Shown here: positions 1 to 10,400 of the stretch, piece by piece
Layout of the letters: every line of letters starts with the position of its first letter
Position numbering within the stretch: position 1 is the first letter of the stretch
NCBI GenBank assembly: GCA_023132505.1
Contig: JAGLYE010000001.1
Location: 1-23,202, forward strand
Reading direction: 5' to 3'
DNA from: Bacteroidales bacterium
Lineage (GTDB): Bacteria; Bacteroidota; Bacteroidia; Bacteroidales; B18-G4
Length of the DNA stretch: 23,202 bases
The notes under the pieces: generated by a model
What the model was told of the DNA's origin: nothing
The model's database searches: none
What the model saw: the letters and a program-made list of their open reading frames with translations, nothing else
Position numbers and translations under genes: made by a program

Positions 1-3000
1 CTGGAGTACGTGCTGATGGTGGGAGATGCTTATCCCAACGGTGGTAACAACGGTGGGCCGGATGATGTACCCATGTACTGGTGGGCACCCTCCGGTGAAG
101 ATCCATCCTATTCTGATACCTGGTATGTATGCCTCGATGGTTCGGATGATCATTATGCTGATCTTGCTATTGGTCGTTTTACTTATGATGACCTCTCAGA
201 ACTGGAGCTGCAACTCCAGAAAACCTTAAATCATTACCAGGCACCTGATGCATCTTCTAATTGGGCTGAGAACACCTTACTGGTTGCCCATAAGCAAAAC
301 TATCCGTCGAAATACACCCAATGTAAGAATGATATCAAAAATTTTAGCTACGCAATACAAACACCCATATTTACAGAATGCTATGGCGGTGCAGGAGCAA
401 CCAATCAGGATATCATCGACTATGTAAACAACACTTCCTGTGGTATTTTCAATTATCGCGGACATGGCAGTGAGACTGAATTCTGGCAATGGGGAGCAAG
501 CGGTTCCTTTACCAATACACACATCCAGCAGCTTACGAACACCGATAAATTATTTGTTCTCTTCGATGTTTGTTGTTCCAATATGAATATCGTTTCCCAT
601 GCCGGAGACTGTCTTTGCGAATCATTTATGAAATCACCGGTGGCGGCTGTGGCAATCAACGGAGCGATCATTCCTTCTTATACTATTCCCAATCATGATT
701 ATGACAAGGAAATGTATAAAGCTGTTTTTAACGAAGGAATTTACAATATCGGTTATGTCACTAATTCGGCCAATGTTATCGTACTGAATGTACATGGTAC
801 CATTGGTCGTTCAAACGTCAGAACCTATCTCTGGCTTGGTGATGCCTCTCTTGAGCCCTGGACACTGCAACCTGCCGATTTGGAGGTTTCTCACTTGCCA
901 ACCCTGTTTCTTGGCTTCACTGAATTCACTGTAACTGTTGAAAGCGGAGGCACCCCGGTTGAAAATGCAAGGGTTTGTATCACCAATGATGATCTGTCAC
1001 TTTATGCCGTAGGCTTTACAGATGTAACGGGAGAAGTTGTTATTAATTTCGGAGGACCTGTACAAGACCCGGGAACAGCTACTATTGTTGTATCTGCCCA
1101 CAACTATATTCCTTACAATACCGATATCCCCATCATTCCACAGCAAGGTTCATATTTGCTGCTTGACAATGTGCTTGTTGATGATCAAACAGGCAATAAC
1201 AATGGCCAAGCCGATTTTATGGAATTTATCAGCCTCGATGTAAGCCTGGAAAATATTGGTATTGATGAAGCACAGGGGGTTACAGCTACGATCGCATCAA
1301 CAGATCAGTACATCACCATTCTCGACGATGAAGCTTCCTGGGGCAATATTCCCGGCAATTCTATGGGAACAGCCGATAGTGCGTTTTCGATCCAGGTAGC
1401 AGACCTGGTACCCGATGGGCATATTGTCCTCGTGGAAATGGAAATACAGGATCAATCCGATGGCCAATGGTTTGCTGAATTCGAATTATTGCTCGGGTCA
1501 CCGATAATTAATATCGTTGAAATGCAAATTGATGATGCAGCCGGTGGAAATGGCAATGGCAGGATTGATCCCGGTGAAACCCTTACCATAAAAATTAAAA
1601 ACAATAACCTTGGACATTGCCCGGCAGAAAACTGCCTGGGCACACTCGAATCCGGCAGTCCATACCTTACATTCCTGAATGATTTTGATTCCCTCGGTAC
1701 TTTAGGACTCCTTGGGTACAAGTGGGCCGAATTCGAAGTTGAAGTAGAACCCAATGCCCCGAATGGAATATATTATGCCGATTTCAGTTATGAACTCAGC
1801 TCTGCTCCATTTAGCGAAACCCTCAACTTTACAGAAAAGATCGGTATTATAGTCGAAGACTGGGAAAGCAACGGGTTCGATTCTTTTGAATGGCAGCACG
1901 GAGGAGATCATTACTGGAACATCACCCCGCTCTATCCTTATGAAGGCAATTATCATGCTCAATCCGGAAATATCAGTGATAACCAGAGTTCTGTGTTATC
2001 GCTGAGTACAGAAGTGATGATTTCAGATACGATCTATTTCTATCTGAAAACATCCTCCGAATTATCCGACAAGTTTAAATTCTATATCGATAACAGCCTG
2101 AAGGATGAATGGTCGGGTATCGGTAATGGGTGGATCTTTACTAAATATCCCGTTAGCGAGGGGGTACACACTTTCAAATGGATCTATGAGAAAAATTCAA
2201 CCATCTCTGCAGGAGACGATTGTGCCTGGATCGATTTCATTGAATTCCCTCCACTGATGACCCTCACAGCATTTGCCGGCTTTGATGCGATGATCTGTGA
2301 AGGCGATGACTTCCAGTGCGACGGACAGGCGACCGCTTATGAATCCGTGCTCTGGAGCACTTCCGGAACAGGGGTATTTGATGATGCTACAATTCTGGAT
2401 CCCATTTATACACCAAGCACTGATGATCTGAACAATGGTTGGGTGACCCTGACCCTGGAAGCTACAGATGAAAATCTTCAGACCGCTTATGATAATATGA
2501 TATTGAGTTTCCGTACAGAGCCCGGCGAGGCCTCCCAGCCAATCGGGCCGGATTTCGTTAACCTGTATTATACTACAATGTCGGAATATACCACTGAACC
2601 CCTTCCATTTGCCGATAATTATGAGTGGATCGTTGACCCGGTAGATGCCGGAAACATTGATGGTATTGGCACAACCGGCACCATCACATGGAATCAATCA
2701 TTTCTGGGAACAGCAATTATATCGGTACGGGGGGTGAACACATGCGGGAATGGAACATTTTCGCCTGGCATTGAGGTGTTGGTTGATAATTTCACATCAG
2801 TAGAAGAAATCCTGGAAGAACAAAACCTTGCCATTTTCCCCAACCCCAATAAAGGTGAATTTACTATCGAACTAAAAGGTGAAAATTTTGGAAATGTTGA
2901 AGTGCGGATCTATGACATTAATGGTTCATTGGTTTATCACGAAACAGGTATCAACGCTGATAAAGGTTTCACCGGCAGGATCAATATGTTTAACTCCCCG

Positions 3001-3072
3001 CAAGGTATGTATTTCGTAAAAATAATGCATGACCGGGGTACCATCGTGAAAAAGATACTGCTCAACAGGTAA
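1..3072 (+). CDS. C25 (gingipain-family) cysteine protease with T9SS sorting domain, 5' end cut by window edge
   Basis: The reading frame is open from base 1, so the gene starts upstream; 1023 codons are visible. The GTG at base 10 is an internal Val in YVLMVGD, a core C25 strand, not a start. The catalytic domain runs to about residue 285, with His155 in YRGHGSE and Cys192 in FDVCCSN. Then follow an Ig-like domain (288-370), two beta modules opened by DDQTGNNNGQAD (394) and AGGNGNGRIDPGE (511), a jelly-roll domain (617-751), two PKD/Ig-like domains (757 and 849 onward) and a T9SS type A sorting domain from IFPNPNKGEF (946). The product should be exported, anchored at the surface and act as an endopeptidase. 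It is closest in layout to the three genes that follow. Around residues 99-108, where Arg-gingipain has its specificity Asp, I see no acidic residue, so specificity is unassigned. Catalysis itself looks intact. Confidence 0.93.
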   Translation: MEYVLMVGDAYPNGGNNGGPDDVPMYWWAPSGEDPSYSDTWYVCLDGSDDHYADLAIGRFTYDDLSELELQLQKTLNHYQAPDASSNWAENTLLVAHKQNYPSKYTQCKNDIKNFSYAIQTPIFTECYGGAGATNQDIIDYVNNTSCGIFNYRGHGSETEFWQWGASGSFTNTHIQQLTNTDKLFVLFDVCCSNMNIVSHAGDCLCESFMKSPVAAVAINGAIIPSYTIPNHDYDKEMYKAVFNEGIYNIGYVTNSANVIVLNVHGTIGRSNVRTYLWLGDASLEPWTLQPADLEVSHLPTLFLGFTEFTVTVESGGTPVENARVCITNDDLSLYAVGFTDVTGEVVINFGGPVQDPGTATIVVSAHNYIPYNTDIPIIPQQGSYLLLDNVLVDDQTGNNNGQADFMEFISLDVSLENIGIDEAQGVTATIASTDQYITILDDEASWGNIPGNSMGTADSAFSIQVADLVPDGHIVLVEMEIQDQSDGQWFAEFELLLGSPIINIVEMQIDDAAGGNGNGRIDPGETLTIKIKNNNLGHCPAENCLGTLESGSPYLTFLNDFDSLGTLGLLGYKWAEFEVEVEPNAPNGIYYADFSYELSSAPFSETLNFTEKIGIIVEDWESNGFDSFEWQHGGDHYWNITPLYPYEGNYHAQSGNISDNQSSVLSLSTEVMISDTIYFYLKTSSELSDKFKFYIDNSLKDEWSGIGNGWIFTKYPVSEGVHTFKWIYEKNSTISAGDDCAWIDFIEFPPLMTLTAFAGFDAMICEGDDFQCDGQATAYESVLWSTSGTGVFDDATILDPIYTPSTDDLNNGWVTLTLEATDENLQTAYDNMILSFRTEPGEASQPIGPDFVNLYYTTMSEYTTEPLPFADNYEWIVDPVDAGNIDGIGTTGTITWNQSFLGTAIISVRGVNTCGNGTFSPGIEVLVDNFTSVEEILEEQNLAIFPNPNKGEFTIELKGENFGNVEVRIYDINGSLVYHETGINADKGFTGRINMFNSPQGMYFVKIMHDRGTIVKKILLNR

Positions 3073-3093
3073 AGCCTTGCACTTAATTATATC

Positions 3094-3124
3094 AAAACCG
3101 GCAGCATTCCCTGCCGGTTTTTTT
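3094..3124 (+). terminator. Rho-independent terminator of the first protease gene
   Basis: A perfect 11-bp stem, AAAACCGGCAG at 3094-3104 and CTGCCGGTTTT at 3111-3121, encloses a 6-base loop and is followed by further T residues. It lies 21 bases after the stop codon and separates gene one from gene two. Confidence 0.9.
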
Positions 3125-3141
3125 GTATAACAATCGCACAC

Positions 3142-3210
3142 ATGTCCTAATTTATATGCGTTATAAATTAGACGTTTTGGACATTCTTTTCAGCACTTAA
3201 AATGTCTAAT
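3142..3210 (+). promoter_or_regulatory. Overlapping inverted repeats upstream of the second protease gene
   Basis: CTAATTTATA (3147-3156) pairs perfectly with TATAAATTAG (3162-3171) around a 5-base loop, and the flanking ATGTCC (3142-3147) can pair with GGACAT (3179-3184). A second pair, ATTAGACGTTTT (3167-3178) and AAAATGTCTAAT (3199-3210), matches at 11 of 12 positions. The two hairpins share bases 3167-3171, so they cannot form fully at once. The hexamer GTCTAA/TTAGAC or a near copy occurs three times, which would also suit an operator. A weak TAATTTG (3226-3232) lies downstream, without a clear -33 partner. The structures are seen; a regulatory role is inferred. Confidence 0.4.
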
Positions 3211-3267
3211 ATTCATAAAATTCCATAATTTGGGCAACCATCAATTCTAAAAACCAATTAACCTGCT

Positions 3268-6200
3268 ATGAAACGCTTTCTAAAATTAACTCTCACAGGA
3301 TTAATCCTCCTGGTATCTACACTGCTTTCGGCACAGACCAGCATGACTTATAACTTCAATGATCCACTGCTGAGTAACACTGAAGACGGGTATACATCAA
3401 TCGTTATCGACAATTGTTATAATCTGGGGGAAGAAGGCACACCCCTGCTGCCGTATTATGGTGCAAACATCCTTCTTCCTTTGGGAACAGAAATTAAAGA
3501 GATAAAGATTTTATCGATCAGCTTTGGTGAAAGCTATTCGGATAAGATTATACAGCCGGCCCCAGGGCAGTTTCCTATTTCCAAGGGAGCCCCAAAAGGT
3601 TACAAAGCTGTGGCTGATGCCTCTATCTACAACTCCAACGAAAGCTTTCCATCCAGTGTTATCGGATATCCGGCTACTGAGTTCCTCGCCGGACATTCCA
3701 TAGGAACATTTAGCATTTGTCCCGTAATTTATCATCCGAAAGATTCTGAGCTAAGCCTGATAAAAAGCATTACGCTTGAGATCATTACTCAAACCACCGA
3801 TCAGTCAATACAGGCAGCGTCAGTACTTAAAAACCATCCATCTCAAATAAGAAGGATCCGGAAAATTATTGACAACCCTGATAATCTGCTTACTTACAAC
3901 TATCCTGACAATAAATCGAATGAATATGATATCCTGTTCATTACTGACCAGGCCCTGGAGCCATATTTTGCCCCGTATATTTCATTTAAAACAGAAACAG
4001 GTTATCTGGTGAAAACCATTACCACTGATTACATCTATGCTAATTATAGTGGTAATGACAATCAGGAAAAGATCAGGAACTGCGTTATTGACTACTATTC
4101 CAACTTCAATATTTTTGCAGTTATCCTTGGTGGCGATGCCGATAAAAATAACCCTGCCCAGGATTTTGTGCCTCACAGGGGATTTTACGGTGTCATTGAT
4201 AATGATTATGACCTTCCTGCCGATATGTACTACGCCTGCCTCGATGGTAACTGGAATAATGATGGGGACCTGAAGTGGGGAGAACCAGGGGAAGATGACC
4301 TCTTTGCTGAAGTGATCGTTGGTCGCATTGCTGTAGATGATTCAACAGAAATTGCGCATTTTATGCATAAACAGTTCATGTACCAGGACCAACCCGTTGT
4401 GGCAGACATTGAAAAAGCACTGATGCTCGGAGAAGCCCTCGACGCTTCGACCTGGGGGGGTGACTCAAAAGATGAGATTGCCACAGGCAGTTCCAATAAT
4501 GGTATTACTACGGTCGGTGTAGCGCCCAATTTTACAATTGAGTACCTCTATGAAAGGGATGGATGGTGGAACAAAAGCCATGTATTCGATCAATTTAACA
4601 ATACAGGTATTAATTTGATTAATCATCTCGGACACTCCAACACATATTACAACATGAAGATGTACACATCTGATGTGACAACGAGTAATTTTACCAACGA
4701 CGGCATTAGCAGGGGTTATACAATAGGCTATTCACAGGGTTGTTACAACGGTTCTTTTGATAACAGGGGAACATCTCCTAGCTCATACGGAGCAGATTGT
4801 TTTGCAGAAAAGATCACAACCATCGAAACCGCAGAGGTCGCCTGTATTGCCAACTCCCGCTACGGCTTATACTCTCCGGGAACTACCAATGGGCCTTCGC
4901 AGTTATTCGACCGTGAGTTTTATGATGCCATTTTTGGTGAGGACCTTTGCATGATCGGCGAAGCCAATGGCGATTCCAAATCCGACCTGGCCGCTTTTAT
5001 TGCCGGAAACTCCGGCCTTAGGTGGTGTTGCTATATCCTGAATGTTTTTGGTGATCCCACACTGGATATCTGGACTGCTGTCCCAACGCCTATCACTGCA
5101 ACATATCCTGCAGCAGTGGCCTTAGGAACCGCAAGCATTACTTTCCAAACTGATGCCCCCGGTGCCAGAATAGGCCTTGTACAAAACGGGGAATTGATCG
5201 GACGCGGGCTTACCGACAATAGTGGTGATCTGGTATTAAACCTCTTTGCCCAGATCAGTATTATTGATACCATACAGGTTTCTATTATTGGCCATAACAA
5301 AGAGAGGCATTTTGGAGAAATAACTGTTATTGCAGGTCAGCCATTTGTGTGTTACGAATCACACTACATAAACGATACGATCTTAGGAAATGGGAATGGT
5401 CTCAGTGAATATGGTGAAACTGTGAAGCTGAGCCTGAAGGTAACCAATATGGGCGAGCTGGACGCCACAGATGTTAACGTCACTATAACGGCATTCGATC
5501 AATATATGATCATTCACGACAGCTCTGCATATTATGGGGATATCCTCCCTGGGCAAAGCATTATCGTGCCGGACGGGTTTGAAATTAGCCTGACCGATCA
5601 GGTTCCGGATGGTCATGAACTTCTCATCACCGTATTGGCCGAGGGGCAGGATATATGGGAAAGCAGTTTCATTGAAATAGCCTGTGCTCCGGCATTCACA
5701 TCGGGATTATTGAGTATCGATGACAGTGGAACCGGAAATGGTAACGGACAATTCGATCCGGGTGAAACAGCCGACATCCATATCGAGATCATCAACAGCG
5801 GGCACAGCCGGGCTATAAATATCAATGGTTTGGTATCCTCCGACGATCCTATGGTAAATATCATCTCAAACGCTTCCTTTGTGGATACATTGGAAGTGAA
5901 TGAAATCTTTGAAGCAATATATACAGTCTTTACGGATCCCCTTTCACAGCTCGGGGCTACTTTCCAGCTTGTTCATGATATTGAGGCCGGGCCATATGTA
6001 CAACAGCGCATTTACAACATCAATAACGGACTAATATGTGAAGATTGGGAAACCGGCAATTTCAACCGCTTTAACTGGACCCATTCAGGACAGCAAAGCT
6101 GGGAGATCACTGATGTTAATCCTTTCGAGGGTGTTTTCAGTGCCAGGTCAGGGAACATCACGCACGAAGAGAATTCTACTATCCAGATTGGCCTGTTTGT

Positions 6201-7254
6201 AGAGGAAGATGATAGTATTTCATTCTTCAGAAAAACATCCTCTGAGGCATCGGATTTCCTTAATTTTTATATAAACAATGTGCTAAAAGGACAATGGGCA
6301 GGTGATGAAGATTGGGAAAGGGTTTCCTACCCTGTGGAAGAAGGGGTAACCTTCTTCAAGTGGGAATATGCAAAAAACGCCTCTAACACCTCAGGAGAAG
6401 ATTGTTCCTGGTTAGATTATATCGTTTTACCATTTGTAAACACAGCCTCTGCCTATGCAGGACCGGATCAGTTAATATGCGAAACCGGTATATGTTCATT
6501 AAGCGGGGAAGCCCTTAACTATAATTCAGTTGAATGGATAAGCAGTGGCGACGGTAGTTTTGATGACCCGGAAATCCTTGAACCCATCTACAGTCCCGGG
6601 CCGGATGATATTGCTATGGGAGGAGTCGACTTAACCCTGGGGGCAACATATAATCAAACAGGAACCACATTTGATGTTATGCACCTGAGCATTGATGGCA
6701 ATCCCGGGATTCCCGACATGCCGGATGGCCCGGAATATGTTGATTTGCTAACCGTTACTTCATCCGAATATACAAGCTCCGCTTTACCATCAATCATTGA
6801 ATATGAATGGAAACTGGATCCGGATGAGGCCGGTATCATCGAAGGTAACGGAACAATCGGCACAGTCACCTGGGAACCCACCTATCATGGGCTGGCCTAT
6901 GTTTCTGTCAGGGCCATTGACACTTGTGGCCCGGGCTTGTATTCCGACGAATTTGAAGTCCTGGTAGATGAAGGCGGACTTGGTATTATTGAGCCCGGCA
7001 GCAAAGCCAGCCTGGCCATATATCCAAATCCAAATGAAGGCACTTTTACATTGGAAGCAACAAGCCAGCAACTTACAAACCTTAATATCAAGGTGTTTAA
7101 TGCATCAGGAACTCTGATCTTACATGAAAAAGCCTGCACTAAAAATAATGTGTTTATAAAGCATTATGACCTGAGTGCATATCAGCAAGGTTTGTATTTT
7201 ATACAACTTACCGGAGAAGGGATTTCTATAACGAAAAAACTCATCCTGCAATAA
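3268..7254 (+). CDS. C25-family cysteine protease with adhesin-like modules and T9SS sorting domain
   Basis: 1328 residues. A Sec signal peptide (1-22, ending LLSAQ) supports this ATG. Residues 23 to about 215 form the prosegment and about 220-600 the C25 catalytic domain, with His456 in NHLGHSN and Cys492 in SQGCYNG. This branch differs from the true gingipains: it has GHS rather than GHG, and the NSRYG, GTNGPSQ and FDREFYDAIF stretches common in other bacterial C25 members. Then come an Ig-like domain (595-690), two modules opened by GNGNGLSEYGE (702) and GTGNGNGQFDPGE (818), a jelly-roll domain (922-1054), two PKD/Ig-like domains (1062 and 1154 onward) and the sorting domain from IYPNPNEGTF (1251). 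Asp402 in SKDEI lies roughly where Arg-gingipain has its specificity Asp, but the alignment is too loose to assign a specificity. A terminator lies upstream, so the gene probably has its own promoter. Confidence 0.95.
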   Translation: MKRFLKLTLTGLILLVSTLLSAQTSMTYNFNDPLLSNTEDGYTSIVIDNCYNLGEEGTPLLPYYGANILLPLGTEIKEIKILSISFGESYSDKIIQPAPGQFPISKGAPKGYKAVADASIYNSNESFPSSVIGYPATEFLAGHSIGTFSICPVIYHPKDSELSLIKSITLEIITQTTDQSIQAASVLKNHPSQIRRIRKIIDNPDNLLTYNYPDNKSNEYDILFITDQALEPYFAPYISFKTETGYLVKTITTDYIYANYSGNDNQEKIRNCVIDYYSNFNIFAVILGGDADKNNPAQDFVPHRGFYGVIDNDYDLPADMYYACLDGNWNNDGDLKWGEPGEDDLFAEVIVGRIAVDDSTEIAHFMHKQFMYQDQPVVADIEKALMLGEALDASTWGGDSKDEIATGSSNNGITTVGVAPNFTIEYLYERDGWWNKSHVFDQFNNTGINLINHLGHSNTYYNMKMYTSDVTTSNFTNDGISRGYTIGYSQGCYNGSFDNRGTSPSSYGADCFAEKITTIETAEVACIANSRYGLYSPGTTNGPSQLFDREFYDAIFGEDLCMIGEANGDSKSDLAAFIAGNSGLRWCCYILNVFGDPTLDIWTAVPTPITATYPAAVALGTASITFQTDAPGARIGLVQNGELIGRGLTDNSGDLVLNLFAQISIIDTIQVSIIGHNKERHFGEITVIAGQPFVCYESHYINDTILGNGNGLSEYGETVKLSLKVTNMGELDATDVNVTITAFDQYMIIHDSSAYYGDILPGQSIIVPDGFEISLTDQVPDGHELLITVLAEGQDIWESSFIEIACAPAFTSGLLSIDDSGTGNGNGQFDPGETADIHIEIINSGHSRAININGLVSSDDPMVNIISNASFVDTLEVNEIFEAIYTVFTDPLSQLGATFQLVHDIEAGPYVQQRIYNINNGLICEDWETGNFNRFNWTHSGQQSWEITDVNPFEGVFSARSGNITHEENSTIQIGLFVEEDDSISFFRKTSSEASDFLNFYINNVLKGQWAGDEDWERVSYPVEEGVTFFKWEYAKNASNTSGEDCSWLDYIVLPFVNTASAYAGPDQLICETGICSLSGEALNYNSVEWISSGDGSFDDPEILEPIYSPGPDDIAMGGVDLTLGATYNQTGTTFDVMHLSIDGNPGIPDMPDGPEYVDLLTVTSSEYTSSALPSIIEYEWKLDPDEAGIIEGNGTIGTVTWEPTYHGLAYVSVRAIDTCGPGLYSDEFEVLVDEGGLGIIEPGSKASLAIYPNPNEGTFTLEATSQQLTNLNIKVFNASGTLILHEKACTKNNVFIKHYDLSAYQQGLYFIQLTGEGISITKKLILQ

Positions 7255-7336
7255 TATTAAACTGTGCTGATGTATGAGCTGGGGATTCCAGGCTACGGCA
7301 AACACATATGCAAACCCATTTAAAATAACATAAGGC

Positions 7337-7368
7337 ATTGATAATGAACTAAAATCATCGTATCTTTG
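7337..7368 (+). promoter_or_regulatory. Bacteroidota-type promoter for the Arg-gingipain-like gene
   Basis: A -33 element ATTG (7337-7340) lies 20 bases before TATCTTTG (7361-7368), an exact match to the phylum's TAnnTTTG -7 pattern. The start codon is 50 bases further on. The -7 box overlaps a small inverted repeat, CTTTGC (7364-7369) and GCAAAG (7374-7379), which could form a 5' hairpin in the transcript. It suggests that this gene can be transcribed independently of gene two. Confidence 0.75.
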
Positions 7369-7418
7369 CACCCGCAAAGCAAATATGACTATTTAACTAT
7401 AACCAAGCTCATCGAATT

Positions 7419-10400
7419 ATGAAAAAATCATTCGTTTTTTCCTTGATCATTCTCATTACAACCCTCTTTACTTACGCAGATGAATGGATTGATATTACAA
7501 GCCCGGAATCTGCCCCTGCTGAGATCCGGCTTATAGCAGCTGATAAGCAATCAAGCAGCATCTTGTTCAGGGTCCCTGGTTTCGATTTTGTGGAAGTCAG
7601 TACGGAACAAGGCCCTGCCTTTTTGCTAAAGCTTGAAGATGGCAGCCCGATGCTTGAGGCAGGCGCTCCGGATCTCTTGAAATTAACTGCTTCGGTGGTT
7701 ATTCCTGATCTGGCCGGAATGGATGTACGTGTTTTATCTTCAGATTATACTGAATATGAAAACATCCTGATCGCACCTTCCAAGGGTAATCTTACACGTG
7801 ATATCAACCCGGATGATGTGCCTTTCACTTTCGGAGAGCAATATACGCAAAACAGTTTTTTCCCGGGCAAACTTGTTGAACTCCGCAGTCCTTATATCAT
7901 AAGGGATTACAGGGGCCAGACGGTGATTGTCTATCCTTTCCAGTATAATCCGGTTACCCGTATATTAAGGGTTTATCATAGTCTTGATGTTGAAGTTTTT
8001 AAAATAAATGACAATGGCGCGAATCCACTTATACGAGAGAAGATGCCTGAAAAGATCGCTCTTGAATATTTTGCAATCTACGATCTTCACTTTCTGAACA
8101 GCCCGCAAAACCTTACTGATTACACACCCGTTAGCGAACATGGTAATATGCTTGTCATTTCCTACAATGCTTTTATGTCAGCCATGCAGCCTTTGATCGA
8201 CTGGAGGATACAAACAGGTACTCCTGTTGAGATTGTTGATGTTGCAAGTATAGGTGGATCTACACAGATCAAAAATTTTATCGCTGATTATTACAATACC
8301 AATGGATTAACATTTGTCCTGCTGGTTGGCGATGCAGCACAGGTACCTACATCCTATGCGAGTGGGGATTCTGATAATAACTATTCCTATATTGTTGGTA
8401 ACGATCATTATCCTGATGTCTTTATTGGCCGTTTTTCAGCAGAAAATATTGGTCATGTTGAAACACAGGTAGAGCGCACCATTACCTACGAAATAAACCC
8501 CGACCTTGGCTTTGACTGGTTTCCACGTGCAATAGGGATCGCCTCTTCACAGGGTCCCGGTGATGATGGTGAATATGATTATCAGCATGTACGCAATATG
8601 AATACCGACCTTATAAACTTTACCTACACTTTTGCTGCAGAACTTTTTGACGGAAGCCAGGGTGGAAATGACGCCCCGGGCAACCCTTCACCAGCAATGG
8701 TCGCCACTGAAGTGAATACCGGTGCCACGATCATTAATTATACAGGCCACGGCAGCACAAATTCATGGGGTTCCTCAGGATTCTCAAGCAGCAATGTTAA
8801 CGCCCTTACCAATAACGGAATGTGGCCTTTCATCTGGTCAGTTGCCTGTGTGAACGGAAACTTTGTTGGGGGAAGCTGTTTTGCTGAAGCATGGCTGCGC
8901 GCAACAAACAATGGCGAGCCCAGCGGAGCTGTCGCCACTATGATGTCGACCATTAACCAAAGTTGGAACCCGCCCATGTGCGGACAGGATGAAATGGTTG
9001 ATGTGCTCGTTGAAACATATCCGGGCAATATCAACAGGACTTTCGGAGCAGCTTCTATGCATGGCTGTATGCAGATGAATGACGAATATGGTTCAGGAGG
9101 TAATGCCATGACCGATACGTGGGTTTGTTTCGGCGATCCGTCGCTCCATGTAAGAACAGCCTTCCCGCAAACCATGACTGCGTCCTATATGACAACCTTG
9201 CTTATCGGCATGAACTCATTAGAAATAACTGCTAACACAGATGGTGGGACTGCATGTCTTACAAATGACGGTAATATCATAGCTGCCGGAATTATAGAAG
9301 GGGAATCCGTTATATTGACATTTCCGGAACTTATCAATCCATGCACGCTTACACTGACAATCACAGCTTTTAACTTCCTGCCGCACATCAGTGAGATAGA
9401 TGTAATACCCGGGAATATGCCTTTTCTTGTCTTTGACGATGACCATGTGATCGATATTAACGGAAATAATAATGGTAACCTCGACTTTGGCGAATCTGTC
9501 ACCTACACCATTGACCTGCTAAATCTGGGTGGTGTAGACGCTACAAATGTCGACGTGACACTCGAAGCTAATGATCAATATGTTAGCATCACCGATAATG
9601 TTGAATTATATGACCTGATCCCGGCCGGACAGTCAGTGGGCATGCCGGAAGGCTTTGCTATGGACATTGCCGAAAATACACCCGATGAACACATCATCGA
9701 CTTCACCATTACGGCTACCGATAGCGACACAACATGGACCATAGAGTACCAGGCAGAAGTCTTTGCCCCGATACTCAGCATTGCCGAGATGGTCATTGAT
9801 GACAACAGTACCGGAAATGGGAACGGCAGGCTTGACCCGGGCGAAACAGCTACCATTAAGGTTAAAAATTACAATTCAGGGCATTGCCCGGCCGAAAATT
9901 CATTTGCTACACTGCAATCGGATTGTCAGTATTTAACATTTTCAAACAACACTGATTCTATAGGCACACTGGGATTGCTTGGTTTCCTATGGGCCGAATT
10001 CGAAGTAGAAGTAGATGCAGGTGCTCCTGATGGAGCAGCTATTGCATACTTTGAATATGAATTAACATCGGGAAACCTTACTGAGTTTACCACTTTTCAG
10101 AAAAAAATCGGCCTTATATACGAGGATTGGGAAACCGGCGATTTCAGCCGCCATGAGTGGGAACTTGGTGGTGAGGTGCTTTTTGAACTAACCGGCATTT
10201 ATCCCTTTGAAGGGGTTTACTCAGCCAAATCGGGCAGCATTGAAGATAACGAACAAAGTGAACTTTCCGTAGATATGGAGGTGATGCTTCCCGATTCCGT
10301 CACATTTGTACTAAAGGTATCCTCCCAGCCTAATAAAGACATCTTCAAATTCTACATTGATAATTCACTCAAAGGTGAATGGTCAGGTTTTGGCATTGGA

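Noticed and set aside
10..18. GTG as the start of the first protease
   Set aside because: The frame is open to base 1 and the GTG lies inside the conserved YVLMVGD strand of the C25 domain; the gene clearly begins before the window.
2197..2697. 166-codon antisense frame in the first protease
   Set aside because: It lies wholly inside well-conserved jelly-roll and PKD-like domains on the other strand, with no recognisable motif.
7275..7300. Possible hairpin after the second protease gene (AGCTGG...CCAGGCT)
   Set aside because: The stem is short and bulged, with no T-run, so it is not supported as a terminator.
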